Assembly: GCA_943736015.1 (NCBI GenBank)
Contig: OX031073.1
Span: 26,873,210 to 26,937,209 of the forward strand
Length of the DNA: 64,000 bases
Direction of reading: 5' to 3'
Source of the DNA: Tridacna crocea
Lineage: Eukaryota; Mollusca; Bivalvia; Cardiida; Cardiidae
Part shown: positions 20,910 through 32,600 of the stretch, piece by piece
How the letters are laid out: each line of letters starts with the position of its first letter
Position numbering within the stretch: position 1 is the stretch's first letter
Translations under genes and position numbers: made by a program
The notes under the pieces: generated by a model
The model's input: only the letters and a program-made list of their open reading frames with translations
Told to the model about the DNA's origin: nothing
The model's database searches: none

Positions 20910-22780
20910 ATAGAGAATACGTACCTAGTGTTGTAGAATATCAAAAATATCTAACGTGTTGGGAGAATTGATAATTGTCGAGGCTTGGCGAGACAGTTAT
21001 CAATTCTCTCAACCGAGTTAGATATTTTTGATATTCTACAACACTAGGTACGTATTCTATTTATCTTTCAACGTCTGATTGGTCGGTTTTTGTTATTCCT
21101 GTTTATTATTCAACAAGAAAAAACACGAATTTATCACTATATGCAAATTAGCTAATGACACAGCACACGCTTTTAATCTAATACACAAACAAATTACTCA
21201 TAGACGTATAAAGCCTGCACAAAGAAAGAAGTTCAAGATGTTTATTCGTTTTTGTACTCAATCAAACGTTTTCAAAAAAAAAACAAACCGACAGAAACTG
21301 AATTTTTGTCAATATTGTAACAGAAATCAAATGTGCATTTGACCAGAAATACGTTGGATAAGCCGTCGCCTAAAAAAATATGTCACGGGTAACCGGCAAA
21401 CGGTTTATGTACTTTCAAATGGTCTAGGAGTGCAAATCATTGAAATTTAAACGCAGGAGAAAATTACATGGAGTTTTTGACAATTCTATTGATCAGATAG
21501 ATCCTGATATGGATAAACATTCAATCTGCCGACGTTTAATACGGTTCCGTTGAACATTGGAGTTGTCACACTACTATTCCTAGTGGAGTTATTCAAGTTT
21601 GGAATATGCAGCTGTTCGGGTATGGCGGGTGGAGTTACTTAGGCTTCACACACTGGATTTTCAAGGGCACTAGCTTCATTTGCAAATGCGAATTGATTGG
21701 AAAGCTGAAATTGGGCTGTGGAGATTTGAGACACGCTTTTACTGCGTGGGGGACAGTGATTTTCAAGACCTGAAAGCCAGTGAAAGATACGTGTCACCGC
21801 TGCCTGTGTTTGCCAAAATATCTGACCACATTTTATCCCGTTTCCACAATATTTTCTACACGTTTCAAAACTAATTTCAAGATGCAAGTTGAATTCGTCA
21901 TCTGCAAATGATTTCAGTTTGGACTGTTGTATAATTTTTGTAAAGAGTTACGTTACGTAGTTTTTCTCCGATATATTGAAAACAATGTGGGAAATGGATA
22001 AAATGTGCATAACAAAAGTTTTTCATCCTCCTCCTTGTACTGTTTAAAAACCTTTCTTTCCTATGGTGGATAATTTGGAATTGTGTGCTAAAGGAATAAA
22101 TTGTTTTGAAGTATGTACGAGAAAGAAAATTAAATATGCCAACATATATCAAGGAAACTCTTCCCCTCGAGTAGATTTGCCACTCTCATGGTCACTGTGC
22201 TATTCTGTAGAACTTCATTCAGAAAATCAAGAAAATGTGCTCATAACAAGACAATTTTCCATAATGTTTTCTACTGTAAAAGTTTGCTTACTCTGAAAAA
22301 GACATAATTATGATGTAAAGGGTTACTCTGCTGATTTTCTTTCTCATAATTAGGCATTCAACTTATAATTTCTTTTTTCTAATTTCAGTGCAAGACAACT
22401 CAAAATTATAACTGAAATAAGGCATGGAGATATGGAAGAAGTTTAAGTAAAGATTTTGAAGACAGTCAGCATTTTACCTGCCTACAGAACTACACCAGAC
22501 CTGCAGTGTGACATATTCTGTATTTGTTTAATTTACATAAAGACAGCAAAAGTTATGTTTTTGTTCTATAGATTTTTTTTCTGGCGACTGTTGTCTTGCT
22601 TGGATTTGTGTATTGACAAAATGTCAACAAGAGGTCATGTTTTAGGTCGAAAGTAGTTCTGGCATGTTCTGTTCTATAAATATCCGTGGTATATCATTGT
22701 TCTAAAAATAACCATGGTATATCAGAAAAAATATATCATGGGTAATATTGGATGGATATTTGCGTAGTTGAAAGATAAAA
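20910..22780 (+). mobile_element. 1.87-kb palindrome-headed element, copy B
   Basis: Same content and order as 14605-16479: palindrome head (20910-21062), half MITE, right end GTAGTTGAAAGATAAAA. Flanks differ from copy A. Small indels and substitutions separate the copies. The minus-strand frame that is open for 143 codons in copy A ends after 82 here. Confidence 0.8.
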
Positions 22781-22795
22781 TGTGTATCTAAATAT

Positions 22796-22890
22796 CTTTA
22801 ACTTGGTAATAAATTATTTTATTGCTATTGAACAACTGTGGCATGCAATTTTCCATGTCGTATTTTAGTAGGACTGGGTCAAACTAATAT
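22796..22890 (-). repeat. fragment of fold-back arm
   Basis: AACTGTGGCATGCAATTTTCC and GTCGTATTTTAGTAGGAC match the outer end of the 20257-20783 arm in the same direction. It is short and diverged. Confidence 0.5.
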
Positions 22891-23207
22891 ACGCAAAAGA
22901 TACTCTGGAAAAAACATATGGATATTCACCATCTCTAGGAGGCTTTTCCTGCGCCCCCGTTTCTTTGAACTAGGAGACGGTCTGACCAAAATCATACCCC
23001 CTCTAATTTCAAATATTTGCCTACTTATATTCATTTTAATGGGTCATTATGACACCCTCCACCCAGGGAAAACCCTGTTTAGTCTTTCTGGTATGTTAAG
23101 TAATTAGGCCTAAAAAAATAGTTTGTTTAGGGTGACATCTCCAAGAATGTTAGGTAGGGCAGGGGCGAATTTTTCTTTTTACCCCCCCCCCAGCATTTCA
23201 AAAGCGC

Positions 23208-23400
23208 TTAAAATCTTAACAACATGAAAAAATGTAGACTTGTCCAAACCTAAGCATTTGTAGTCAACATATACATTAAGGATGAAAAGGTGGTATTTGC
23301 CTTTGAAAATGGAAAAAATCTTGCAGAAAAAAGAGAAAATGGTGGCTACCAGCTCTGAGTCATTTTCCCATTATGTGTTCAAAAGACCTCAAGTCTATCA
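23208..23400 (+). repeat. family-1 TTAA MITE copy, strongly eroded
   Basis: GTAGACTTGTCCAAACC, GCATTTGTAGTCAACAT, AAAGAGAAAATGGTGGCTACCAGC and TTTTCCCATTATG survive. The ends are not definable. Confidence 0.45.
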
Positions 23401-23828
23401 CTAGTAGTAGTAGTAGTAGTTTTATTCAGTTAAAATGTACATACATGTAACATGGTAACAATAAGACATGTGTAACATTAAAAACATATTGACATGAATA
23501 CTAAAACCATATAATGGACACCAGCACCAGGGATAACACAAAAAAGAGATAAACTCTTATTTCCATCGTCGTCCCTTAGTGTTGGCGTCATGACATAGAG
23601 CGGCAAATTAAAACAAATCTATCACGTTAAGCCCGACATACAGTAAAGTTAAAATTGATAGGCACAGAGGATCACAGAATGCTTTATATATCACACGATT
23701 TTAAAGACTATCAATCAGAAGTGTTTTTATAGCACGCTTAAAAGTATTGAGTTTGTCCAGTTTGGAAATATGGTTTGACAACTTATTCCATAATGAATCA
23801 AAGTGCTGTAAGCACTGTAATCGGTCGT

Positions 23829-23841
23829 CACTGAATGATTA
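23829..23841 (+). repeat. SINE target duplication, left
   Basis: CACTGAATGATTA, identical to 24107-24119 across the SINE. Confidence 0.9.
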
Positions 23842-24106
23842 TTGGTTGGTTGGTTGTATTGGAGTTCACTTTCACAGCTAAGGTCACATCATGGCGATCA
23901 ATGACGCACATGTGTTTCCTAACTTTCTCACACCAGTACTAACACAACTTTTCTTTCCAAAGCCACCGACTACTTTTCTCACATGCTTCTGCAGAGGTGA
24001 GAGGTGAAAATTACTCGGAAAGAAAGTTCGCCTCAACCAAGGATAGAACTCACAACCACCAGGTCATGAGTCTAACACGCTCACCACTGAGCCACCCGGA
24101 CGGAGC
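23842..24106 (-). mobile_element. tRNA-derived SINE
   Basis: On the minus strand the head reads GGTGGCTCAGTGGTGAGCG (box A), then GGTTGTGAGTTCTATCC (box B), with normal spacing. A tRNA-unrelated body and a simple TTGGTTGG-derived tail follow. It is bounded by a perfect 13-bp duplication, CACTGAATGATTA, and so was mobilised by LINE machinery. Confidence 0.85.
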
Positions 24107-24119
24107 CACTGAATGATTA
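24107..24119 (+). repeat. SINE target duplication, right
   Basis: CACTGAATGATTA, the partner of 23829-23841. Confidence 0.9.
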
Positions 24120-24150
24120 AGCAATGCGAATATTTTCTAGGGTATAATTG

Positions 24151-25280
24151 TTGTTTTTTGAAAATTACTTAAGTTAGTTTAAAATTTGACTCGAGAAAAG
24201 CATTTCACCAATTACTAGTGTACATATATAATACTTGCTGTGAGTACTACTTCTTGGAGGCGAGTTAGAGTTTGTTCAAAATTTTCTGGTCATTTTTGCA
24301 AATAGATCTACTGCTGACATAGGCAATGCCAATAAATGTCTGAGATAGTCAAATAGTAAGCTTAAAAGGGTCTTTGAAGCTTTCTGTCCTTATTTTGAAC
24401 CTTAAATGAGCATCACATTGTATGATTGAAAGAATTCCCAAAACTTTTTACTTCCCTGTACCTCTTCTTAATTTGACAAATGAAAACCGTAAAAAACATG
24501 AAATGTCATTTTGAGAGTTCTAAACCAAAAATGGCTTTCTTGGCAAAATGATTTGTGAAAATGAAAATATTAAACTTCTATTTTTCAGAGTTGTATTTTG
24601 TTAAGTCTATTGAATGCACATGAAGGTTTCTTTTATGGATTTTGAATAGCTGAGCATTTGATTCTGAATGGGAAGAAATATTTTTTATCCCGTCGAAAAT
24701 ATATAAGAACCTGTGCTAAATCTAAATTATCAAATGACCGGTTACGACTTCTTACTAGTTAAAAAAGTAAGCAAGGAATACTAACTCTAATAAAACATTT
24801 CAGTAGTACAGATAGATATCAAATAGAGTACTCGTATACAAATTTCTCAGAAATCAGCTCTATACACATGAAGTAAAATAATTGGTAAGTTTCCTTAGAT
24901 GACTAGCTCTAAATGGCAGTCCCCCATTAAATTTTCCCCATTTCTAGACAGACTGATTCTCTTTTCAACAGATCTACAAACTTATACTTTTGTGGGTTTG
25001 AACATATTGCCGATGGATGCACAACTTATATCCGTGCAACGAAGATGCGTCCTTGATTACACACATCAAACCTTGCCGTCTACTTAAATTTAAAAATAGT
25101 AGAGGGGGGATACAGCATAAACGAAATCGATCCACGGGAATGCCAAGCTAGCCCAAAGTGTACAAGTTCTGTCTCTTAAAAATTCAAAGGAATCAATTCA
25201 GATAAAGTACTTGCATACAAGAATCACATGAAAACTTAGATTTCAGTTGTTGTTGCTTCTTATTTAGATTTTATCTCGTT
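24151..25280. other. no gene recognised
   Basis: AT-rich unique-looking DNA. No exon, repeat family or RNA gene was recognised on either strand. Confidence 0.4.
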
Positions 25281-25288
25281 CTCTCTGA

Positions 25289-25289
<1 letters not shown>

Positions 25290-25332
<43 letters not shown>
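25290..25332 (+). repeat. (CT)n microsatellite
   Basis: About 21 CT units, nearly pure. Confidence 0.97.
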
Positions 25333-25336
<4 letters not shown>

Positions 25337-25386
25337 CCTTCTTCAAAATGACGACTATTGTGGACTTCAAAGCGTCAGTAATCGAT

Positions 25387-25489
25387 CACGTGATACACAC
25401 AGAAGAATTTGATTCGTTCTCCGCTCAGTTCTCACTTGTGTCATGTGACTTCTATTTCGCCAGAAACCTCCACCTAAATACATCACGTG
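25387..25489. promoter_or_regulatory. E-box cluster, possible promoter
   Basis: CACGTG at 25387-25392 (GATCACGTGAT), CATGTG at 25442-25447 (GTCATGTGAC) and CACGTG at 25484-25489 (ATCACGTGAC) lie within 103 bp of otherwise non-repetitive DNA beside a CT tract. Such sites bind bHLH-zip factors of the USF/MITF/TFEB type. It lies 6 kb upstream of the guanylate kinase start exon and could be its promoter or that of an unseen plus-strand gene. That link is speculative. Confidence 0.3.
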
Positions 25490-26009
25490 ACTAGTTCTTC
25501 CCTTTACGTCGGAAATTTTCAATTTGTTGACCAGTTTTTAGAATCTATGCAATAACGTGCAGGTATTTAGTAGACGAGTGTCATAATAATATTCGCCATT
25601 CGAAGAAAACAAAAACAAATCTGATGTCCCTAGAATATTAACTAATCTAACAGTCCTTCTACAAATTACGTATAGTTTGTATGCGTCCATTCCTGTAAAG
25701 GGGATTTCGGGAATTGGGTCAGTTTGGATTGTGGAAAACGCAGTCTCTAATCGGTCTAATGACCGATTAAAAACCTATAACGTTAAAATTGGTAGTGCCT
25801 CACTTTAGTTGGCGGTGTACACAGAGATAGTCCTACATAGAAATGTAGTCTGATCTTGGCCTACACCGACACCAAATCAGTTTACGTCAGTTACAAGTCT
25901 TCTTCTTTTAACGGCTCTAAAGTTAAATACATGTATTGCTGGACAAAAGTATCATTGCATAAAATTAATAAACGACCTGTTGTTGTGAACTCTATCTATC
26001 TTTTCGACA

Positions 26010-26210
26010 AATAAGAAAAGTTCAGACTGATCCCTACTGAAAACTTTTGCAGACGACAAATTTTGTTTAACTTCAAACGTGATTTTTGTCCTTGATGGTG
26101 GAAACAATATGGTGGCAAAGGTAGAGAATGACATTTACTGACATTCTCTTATTTTCCCTAAATGTATCCACAAGTTGGAAATCATTGAATGTTTGGTAAG
26201 GAGTTACAAA
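26010..26210 (+). repeat. family-1 TTAA MITE copy, eroded
   Basis: TTCAGACTGATCC, TTTTGCAGACGACAAA and TTTGGTAAGGAGTTA are recognisable around a decayed core. Confidence 0.5.
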
Positions 26211-26533
26211 GATTACCGTATCTTACTCTTGCTTGTTTTTAGTCGCCGCGCAGTATTTTTAATAGTTTTTCGAGTTAGGACATGGACTATGGGAATTTCT
26301 TTCATATAAGGGTGTTAAGGTTAACAAGGAATCTTTCTACTTCGCCTTAAACTGGCTTTTTAATTTATTCTTAAACTACGAAGTTTATACAATACGATAC
26401 TATTTTTGCTCTGTTAATACTTACAACATCAAAAAAATCCGCCCAAGTATTACTTTTATCTTCGCTATTCGTGAGAAATGGACTCATCCAAAAAAAATGC
26501 CTTGTCTCCATTGGTCAAGGTTGTACAGGTTTC

Positions 26534-26690
26534 CAGTCATTTCGTACCTAGTTAATTTCGTACCTAGGTCATTTCGTACGATTTTGGTCATTTCGTACCT
26601 ACCTATACTTTCTATTTTGGTCATTTCGTACCCAGTTGGTCATTTCGTACACAGGTTTAATTATCATTTTGATTATTTAGTACCTAGGTT
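26534..26690 (+). repeat. short tandem array GTCATTTCGTACC
   Basis: At least six units built on GTCATTTCGTACC(T/C)AG, spaced irregularly by 14-35 bp with T-rich spacers; the last unit is TTATTTAGTACCTAGG. It encodes only a low-complexity frame and is not coding. Confidence 0.8.
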
Positions 26691-27114
26691 TTCCTTTATT
26701 TGTGTGTTGTTGTTTTTTTGTTGAATGACCACCGCTAAAATTGTACATTGCTGTGTTAAATTCCGCCGAAAAACGAGTATGATGGTTATGATTGTATCAA
26801 ACCATTATTGGTTACTTCTTTCTAAGTTTAGTTTTTAAAACAAAGATTGCTTAGAACCCTTTGTTTATTTCTCACTGAGTTCTGGATGAATTTACCTTGT
26901 GGGAAAAATCAGGAGAGAGACCAGTATTTCGCTGTGTTGTTCATAAATCGCAATGCAAAACCATTATTCTTTATTAACACTGTTCACCAAACAGTATAGT
27001 TTTAGACTTGTTTAAATTGAAAGCACACCTTGCAAACTTACGTTCACTTGAATCATACTTTCCTAGGACAGCAACATTTTAGTAACTTGGCCCTGTTTTC
27101 AACACTTTCCCAAA

Positions 27115-27330
27115 CAAACACGGGTTATCACGTGTACTGTCAAATTCTTTTGGAAAAAAACATGTTGGATAAGGAGAAATTGCTCGTTATAAGCAGTTTC
27201 TCCTTTATCAAATACTATTTCCCAACTACTAGCGAATTTTCCACCATTTTTGCAGCTTTTTAAATTGTCGTCTGCCAACTCTTTGAATTTGGAAGAGTCT
27301 GATATTTGTCGTTTGGAAAAAGAGTTAAGA
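27115..27330 (-). repeat. family-1 TTAA MITE copy
   Basis: Core TTGCTCGTTATAAGCAG inside AAGGAGAAA / TTTCTCCTT, right arm TTGTCGTCTGCC...TGTCGTTTGGAAAAAGAGTTAA. Another half copy lies just to the left (about 26985-27090). Confidence 0.7.
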
Positions 27331-27430
27331 GAGCGCTATGCGAGGGTTTTAGATACTGTAATAGAAGAAAAGTTTCGATTCACAGTCACATCAATTTCAT
27401 TATGTGTTAAAAAATCTGCTGATGAAAACT

Positions 27431-28037
27431 GACATTTACTAACTTGCCCTGGCTTTCTTGAAGCATTAAATAATTTTTTTTTGCGGCGATTTGATGCTTT
27501 GCATCAACTTTTTTCTTATACTGTAATATAGTCTTCATTCATTCTATATCTGTACATTGCATTCTGCCACTCTACCAGCATCCAGTATGGGTACTTGATA
27601 GAGGAGCATCATGTTTCATTGTCGTAATTTATTTATCAATTTCAGATGACGCGAAAATGTACTTACCCCAAATTGTTTTTATGTAGTGGACACTAACTGC
27701 AAAATCCAAATAATCTTTTAGTAAACACGCCCCCTAGCGGGTTTTTTTCCCTCTTACCAGACTACTGACTGAATGAAACACAATGTGATATTCTTATGTA
27801 AAAACTTTCGACTCTTGTCTCCTTTCCTTCCTTTTTCCTTTAGCCTTTACCTCTCTCGTTTACCGGAATTGTTTTTTTTTAACGATATTGTTCTCAAATC
27901 CTCTAGTTGTACTTTATGTACCTTTTGAGTGTAGTAAAGAAATGATTTGTCGATACACAATCATTGAAGATTACAGCGTAATCAGTAACATTTATACTTT
28001 CTCTTTCGTTTTCGATGAGGAGATATAGAAAAAGGGG
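27431..28037. other. no gene recognised
   Basis: AT-rich intergenic DNA without a recognised feature, lying 3' of the RING gene. Confidence 0.4.
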
Positions 28038-28655
28038 TTAAAGGTGATTAACATGAGGAATGTCAAATTTTATTTCACGTTTTATGGATGTAATTGTCTT
28101 GCACACAGGACAAGCATTTAACGTTGATAGTTGGTTACAGTCTCCACAAATGCATATGTGACCACAACTACAAAACATTACATTTGGTTTCTCATCGAGA
28201 CAGATAACACATTTTTCTTCTTGGAATGATTCTTCATCATTAATATGTATATTTTCCATGCTTTCTTCTTCGTTTTCTTCGTTTTCTGAATGTAGGGGAG
28301 TCAAAGATAAATCATAACCTAAATATTTTTCTTCAAAAGAATTTATTTTTGTAAAATCATGTAATGCACCCCAATATTCACCATAATATTCTATAAAAGA
28401 TCTAGAGACAACATCACTTCGACCTTCAATTTCAGGTATAAGAGATTTAAATGTTAAGACTGGATATAAATGAAAATTATCTGGTTCTGGTTCTCTATCA
28501 TCATTTTCATTTAATTCTAACAAAGCATTTTTATAATCACCTAAAAAATTATTACTTCGATGAAAGGGTATCGTAATACCGGTAAACATAGCTCTACCAT
28601 AATAACGATATGGATCTTCAGGGTCGGGGTTTAGACATAAATCTGGCCAAGACAT
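28038..28655 (-). CDS. small RING-finger protein, intronless, possibly of viral origin
   Basis: A 205-residue frame with no lesions. The N-terminal 120 residues are not recognised. An acidic Glu/Asn-rich linker (about 121-147) leads to a C-terminal C3HC4 RING: C149, C152, C164, H166, C170, C173, C182, C185, reading CVICLDEKP...CSCGHICICGDC...CPVC. This IAP/Mib-type spacing usually marks E3 ubiquitin ligases. Only 18 bp separate it from the stop of the next ORF upstream, and codons are very A/T-rich. Tight packing, lack of introns and small size suggest a gene block from a large DNA virus or a Maverick-like element; that is inference. A host RING gene cannot be excluded. It starts at the first Met after a stop. 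Confidence 0.65.
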   Translation of the reverse strand: MSWPDLCLNPDPEDPYRYYGRAMFTGITIPFHRSNNFLGDYKNALLELNENDDREPEPDNFHLYPVLTFKSLIPEIEGRSDVVSRSFIEYYGEYWGALHDFTKINSFEEKYLGYDLSLTPLHSENEENEEESMENIHINDEESFQEEKCVICLDEKPNVMFCSCGHICICGDCNQLSTLNACPVCKTITSIKREIKFDIPHVNHL

Positions 28656-28673
28656 AAAAACAGTTGTTTCAAA

Positions 28674-28889
28674 TCAAGATTCATTTAACTTATGCTCACT
28701 ATGTAAATAATAAATAAATGGCATTAATCTGCTAAGTAGGAAAAAAGAATCCTTCTTACCTCTTCTTTCCCATTCAAAATAGAATTTTAATAGTTCTTTA
28801 TCAGAATTATAAATGTAAAACATACAGTTTTTTTTATTTACTATGGTATTTACTAAATCATGTAGAGCTTTATAATGTAGTTTATCAAG
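28674..28889 (-). pseudogene. small ORF split by the LTR retrotransposon, 3' part
   Basis: The minus strand is open from the LTR junction to a TGA at 28676-28674, rich in Lys, Leu and aromatic residues. Its start codon and first few codons lie on the far side of the retrotransposon, at 35080-35068. The 4-bp target duplication CAAG is the junction. Without the insertion it would be an intact frame of about 70 codons between the RING gene and the ORF at 35113. Function unknown. Confidence 0.6.
28886..28889 (+). repeat. LTR retrotransposon target duplication, left
   Basis: CAAG, repeated at 35068-35071. Confidence 0.8.
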
Positions 28890-29447
28890 TGTTACGAGTC
28901 AGGCGTAACTAGAAAGAAGAAGCCAGCAACAAACGATAACAATTAACAGAATTTATTAACAAAAATATCAAATAAACAGTGACAATATTACAATAGTACA
29001 AAACAATACCTTAGACGTTAAATTCAAAAGACAAATTATTCCAGTCTTAATTCCAGTCTGATCCTGATCCAAACTGAATGTAATCCAAGCACACGAAATA
29101 ATCCTCACTTTGGTCTAGTCTGATCGTAATCCAAACTGAATATAATCCAAGCACTTATGACACAAACACAAGATAATCCCCACTGTAGTCTGGCAACCAT
29201 GTATTAACTAGTGAACCCTGAGATGTAAAAAGCTTTTCCCTTTATAATAACAGGGAAACTTCCAGAAAATTCATGTTAAAATCAGTTGCATAATTTTCTA
29301 GTAAACAGATTGTAAAAAGGCCTGGAAACTTCCAGCACAATATTCCACCAGAGAGAATCCAGTTCTAAAAATAGCAAAAGGGGAAAACCATTCAAATATA
29401 GATACACACATGAACAAAGCTAGGAATAACTGGGTATGTACATAACA
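28890..29447 (-). repeat. 3' LTR
   Basis: 558 bp, bounded by TG and CA on the element strand, no difference seen from 34510-35067. It contains several GTAATCCAAACTGAAT-type internal repeats and a TTTATAATAA stretch that may serve as a TATA/poly-A region. Confidence 0.95.
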
Positions 29448-29458
29448 CTTCCCCCCTT
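29448..29458 (-). other. polypurine tract
   Basis: AAGGGGGGAAG on the element strand, directly abutting the 3' LTR. This is where plus-strand DNA synthesis is primed. Confidence 0.88.
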
Positions 29459-29671
29459 GAAAAGAAAAAGAAAGGTTTATGAAATAAATCTTTCTTTTTT
29501 GCAATATTATTTATATACATGTATATAATACTTTAACTGAAGTATTACAGAGGAAATGGCAAACTCAAATATTAATTATTTCAGACTAATGAAAATAATC
29601 CAGGTAATGAAATCACAATTTAAAAGAAAAACAGTTTAAACTTGATTTAGGGAAAAATGACTATTGGAATT

Positions 29672-32600
29672 TCAAACTCTTGAAAGAGCATCTGGTATAA
29701 TGTTATCTTTCCCTTTTATGTGTCTTATGTCAAGATTAAACTCTTGAAGCAATAAACTCCACCTCAGTAATCTTTGATTCTTATTCTTAAGTTTGTGTAG
29801 AAAACTTAAAGGGTTATGATCACTGAATACAACAATTGGTGAAGTTGAAGAGGTTAAATAAACTTCAAACTGCTGGATTGCCAGAATTAAGGCAAGACAC
29901 TCTTTTTCTATGGTAGAGTAATTTTTCTGATGTTTGTTTAATTTCTTAGAAAAGTAACAAACTGGGTGATCAATACCATTATTATCTTCTTGTAAAAGAA
30001 CAGCACCAATACCAACATCACTTGCATCAACAGCTAATTTGAAACATTTGTCAAAATCAGGTGCCAAGAGAACTGGTGCGCTCTTTAGTATGGCTTTTAG
30101 ACGATCAAATGCATCTTGACATTTGTCATTCCATTTGAACTTTGTGCTTTTCTTAAGTAAATTTGTTAAAGGTTCAGCAATACCCGAGAAATTTTTACAG
30201 AATTTCCTATAGTAGCCAGCCATACCAAGAAATCGCATCAGCTGTCTTTTACATTTAGGCACAGGAAACTCAGAGATAGCATTGACTTTAGCCTCTAAAG
30301 GTTTAATTTGACCCTGTCCCACAAGATGTCCTAGAAATGTTACAGTAGCATGACAAAATTCAGTTTTTGCAAGATTCACAGTCAGTTTCGCTTTACTGAG
30401 TCTGTCGAAGAACTTCCTGATTCTTTGAAAGTGGTCACTCCAACTGTCTGAGTAGATGATGACGTCGTCAATATATGCATCACAGCCATCTAATCCACAT
30501 ATAACGTTGTTTATAAGCCGCTGAAACGTTGCAGGAGAATTTTTCATCCCAAACGGCATAACTTTGTATTGGTACAGACCGTTTGGAGTAGCAAAGGCTG
30601 ATACTTCTTTTGCTCTATCAGTCAGTGGAACTTGCCAGAATCCTTTTAGCAGGTCAAATTTGGTGACATATTTAGAATTTCCAACTTTGTCAATACAGTC
30701 ATCAATTCTTGGTATTGGAAAAGAGTCTGTTTTTGTCACAGAGTTCACTTTACGATAGTCAGTACACATTCTATAAGTTCCATTTGATTTAGGTACTAAT
30801 ATACATGGTGAACTGTAATTACTCTGGCTAGGTTCAATAAAGTCATTTTCCAGTAAGTATTTTACTTCATCTTGGAGGTATTTCTGTTTCAAAGGATTCA
30901 TTCTATATGGATGTTGCTTTATTGGTTTAGAATCTTCCACAATGACATCATGATAGATTTTATCTGTTCTTGTGGGGATATCAGGAAATAAATGTTCATA
31001 TTCATGTATCAACTGTTTCAGCTCTTCCTGCTGCGATGGTTCCAAGTGAGAAAGTTTGTTGTCGAGGTTTCTCAAAATATCCGAATTTTCAAGTTTAGAT
31101 GGACCAGGATCAGATTTATCAATAAAGTCAGAATTTACTTCAAGATCAGATACATTTGATTCTTGTGGGACAGTGTTTATAACTGTAATTGGTTTTGAAA
31201 TAGAGCTATCTCTGTCAAAGTATTCCTTTAACATATTTACATGACACATTTGTTTGTTTTTACGCCTTCCTGGAGTATTAATTATATAGTTTAAATCACT
31301 TGTTTTCTTGTCAATAGTGTAGGGTCCAAAATATCTTGCCTGTAGAGGTCTGCCAGGTATTGGTAAAAGAGCAAGGACTTTATCACCTGGTTTAAATTTT
31401 CTATCAATAACATGCTTGTCATATCTTGCTTTCATTTTGCCCTGAGACGTTTTAAGATTAGACCTAGCAACCTCACATGCCCTAGACAGTCTATTTCTGA
31501 AGTCAGAAACATACTGCAGTAAATTCAAGGGTGTTTCGTCATTTGAGAGAAATTTCTCTTTCAAAAGTTTTAAAGGTCCACGAACAGAATGGCCAAAAAC
31601 TAATTCAAAAGGACTGAAACCAAGAGATTCTTGCACAGATTCTCTGACTGCAAATAGTAACAAATGGATGCCCTCATCCCAATCTTTTTCCGTGTCAAAG
31701 CAATATGACCTTATCATATTTTTTAATGTCTGATGAAATCTTTCTAAAGCACCTTGACTTTCAGGGTGATAGGCGGATGACCTATATTGCTTGATTCCTA
31801 ATTCATGCATAACCTGTTGGAATATACCAGACATAAAATTTGACCCTTGATCAGACTGAACTGATTTTGGAAGACCAACAAATGTGAAAAACTTTATAAG
31901 AGCTTTGACTATGGACTTTGTTTTGATGTTCCTTAAAGGAATAGCTTCAGGAAAACGTGTAGAAGTACACATAATTGTTAAGAGATACTCATTTCCTGAC
32001 TTGGTTCGAGGTAAAGGACCAACACAATCTATAAGTATCCTACTGAAAGGTTCATCAAAAGCAGGAATAGGTTGTAATTGAGCTTTGGGAATGGTTTGGT
32101 TGGGTTTACCTACCATTTGACATGTATGGCAAGTTTTACAATATTTAGAGACATCTGATTTGAGACCAGGCCAATAAAAATGATTAATAATTTTGTGATA
32201 GGTCTTGTTTATACCTAGGTGACCTGACATAGGACTTTCATGGGCTATACTTAGTATTTCATGACGATATGACTTTGGAACCACAATTTGGTGGTAAACA
32301 GCCCATTCATCATCAGCTGGGACATCAAATGGTCGCCATTTTCTCATAAGAATCCCATTCTTTATATAGTAACACATTGGGACCTGTGAAATTTCATCTT
32401 CAGGTAAAGCCCTAAAAATTAATTTTGAAATCTCAGGATCAGTTTGCTGTTCCTGGATAAGCTGTGACTTTGACAGCGTGTCGTGACCTTGGTCAATAGA
32501 CCGTGGTGGTGAATGACAAGACATTGACAAGTCTGTCTGAGTATCAGACAAACTGGGATCAAGAGACTTTTTAATCTCATTATTAAAATATTGACCGATA

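Larger units (their letters stand above)
23401..24150 (-). mobile_element. CR1/L2-like LINE 3' tail
   Basis: A TAG trinucleotide run followed by TTTTATTC (23403-23430) reads, on the minus strand, as a LINE 3' end with a CTA-type repeat. The minus strand near 23710-23810 encodes SLWNKLSNHISKLDKLNTFK, the usual C-terminal motif of CR1/L2-type ORF2 proteins. A SINE (23842-24106) has inserted in the upstream part. The right boundary is uncertain. Confidence 0.6.

Noticed and set aside
22838-23107. 89-codon plus-strand frame
   Set aside because: Begins inside a fold-back arm fragment and runs through non-repetitive AT-rich DNA; no recognised domain.
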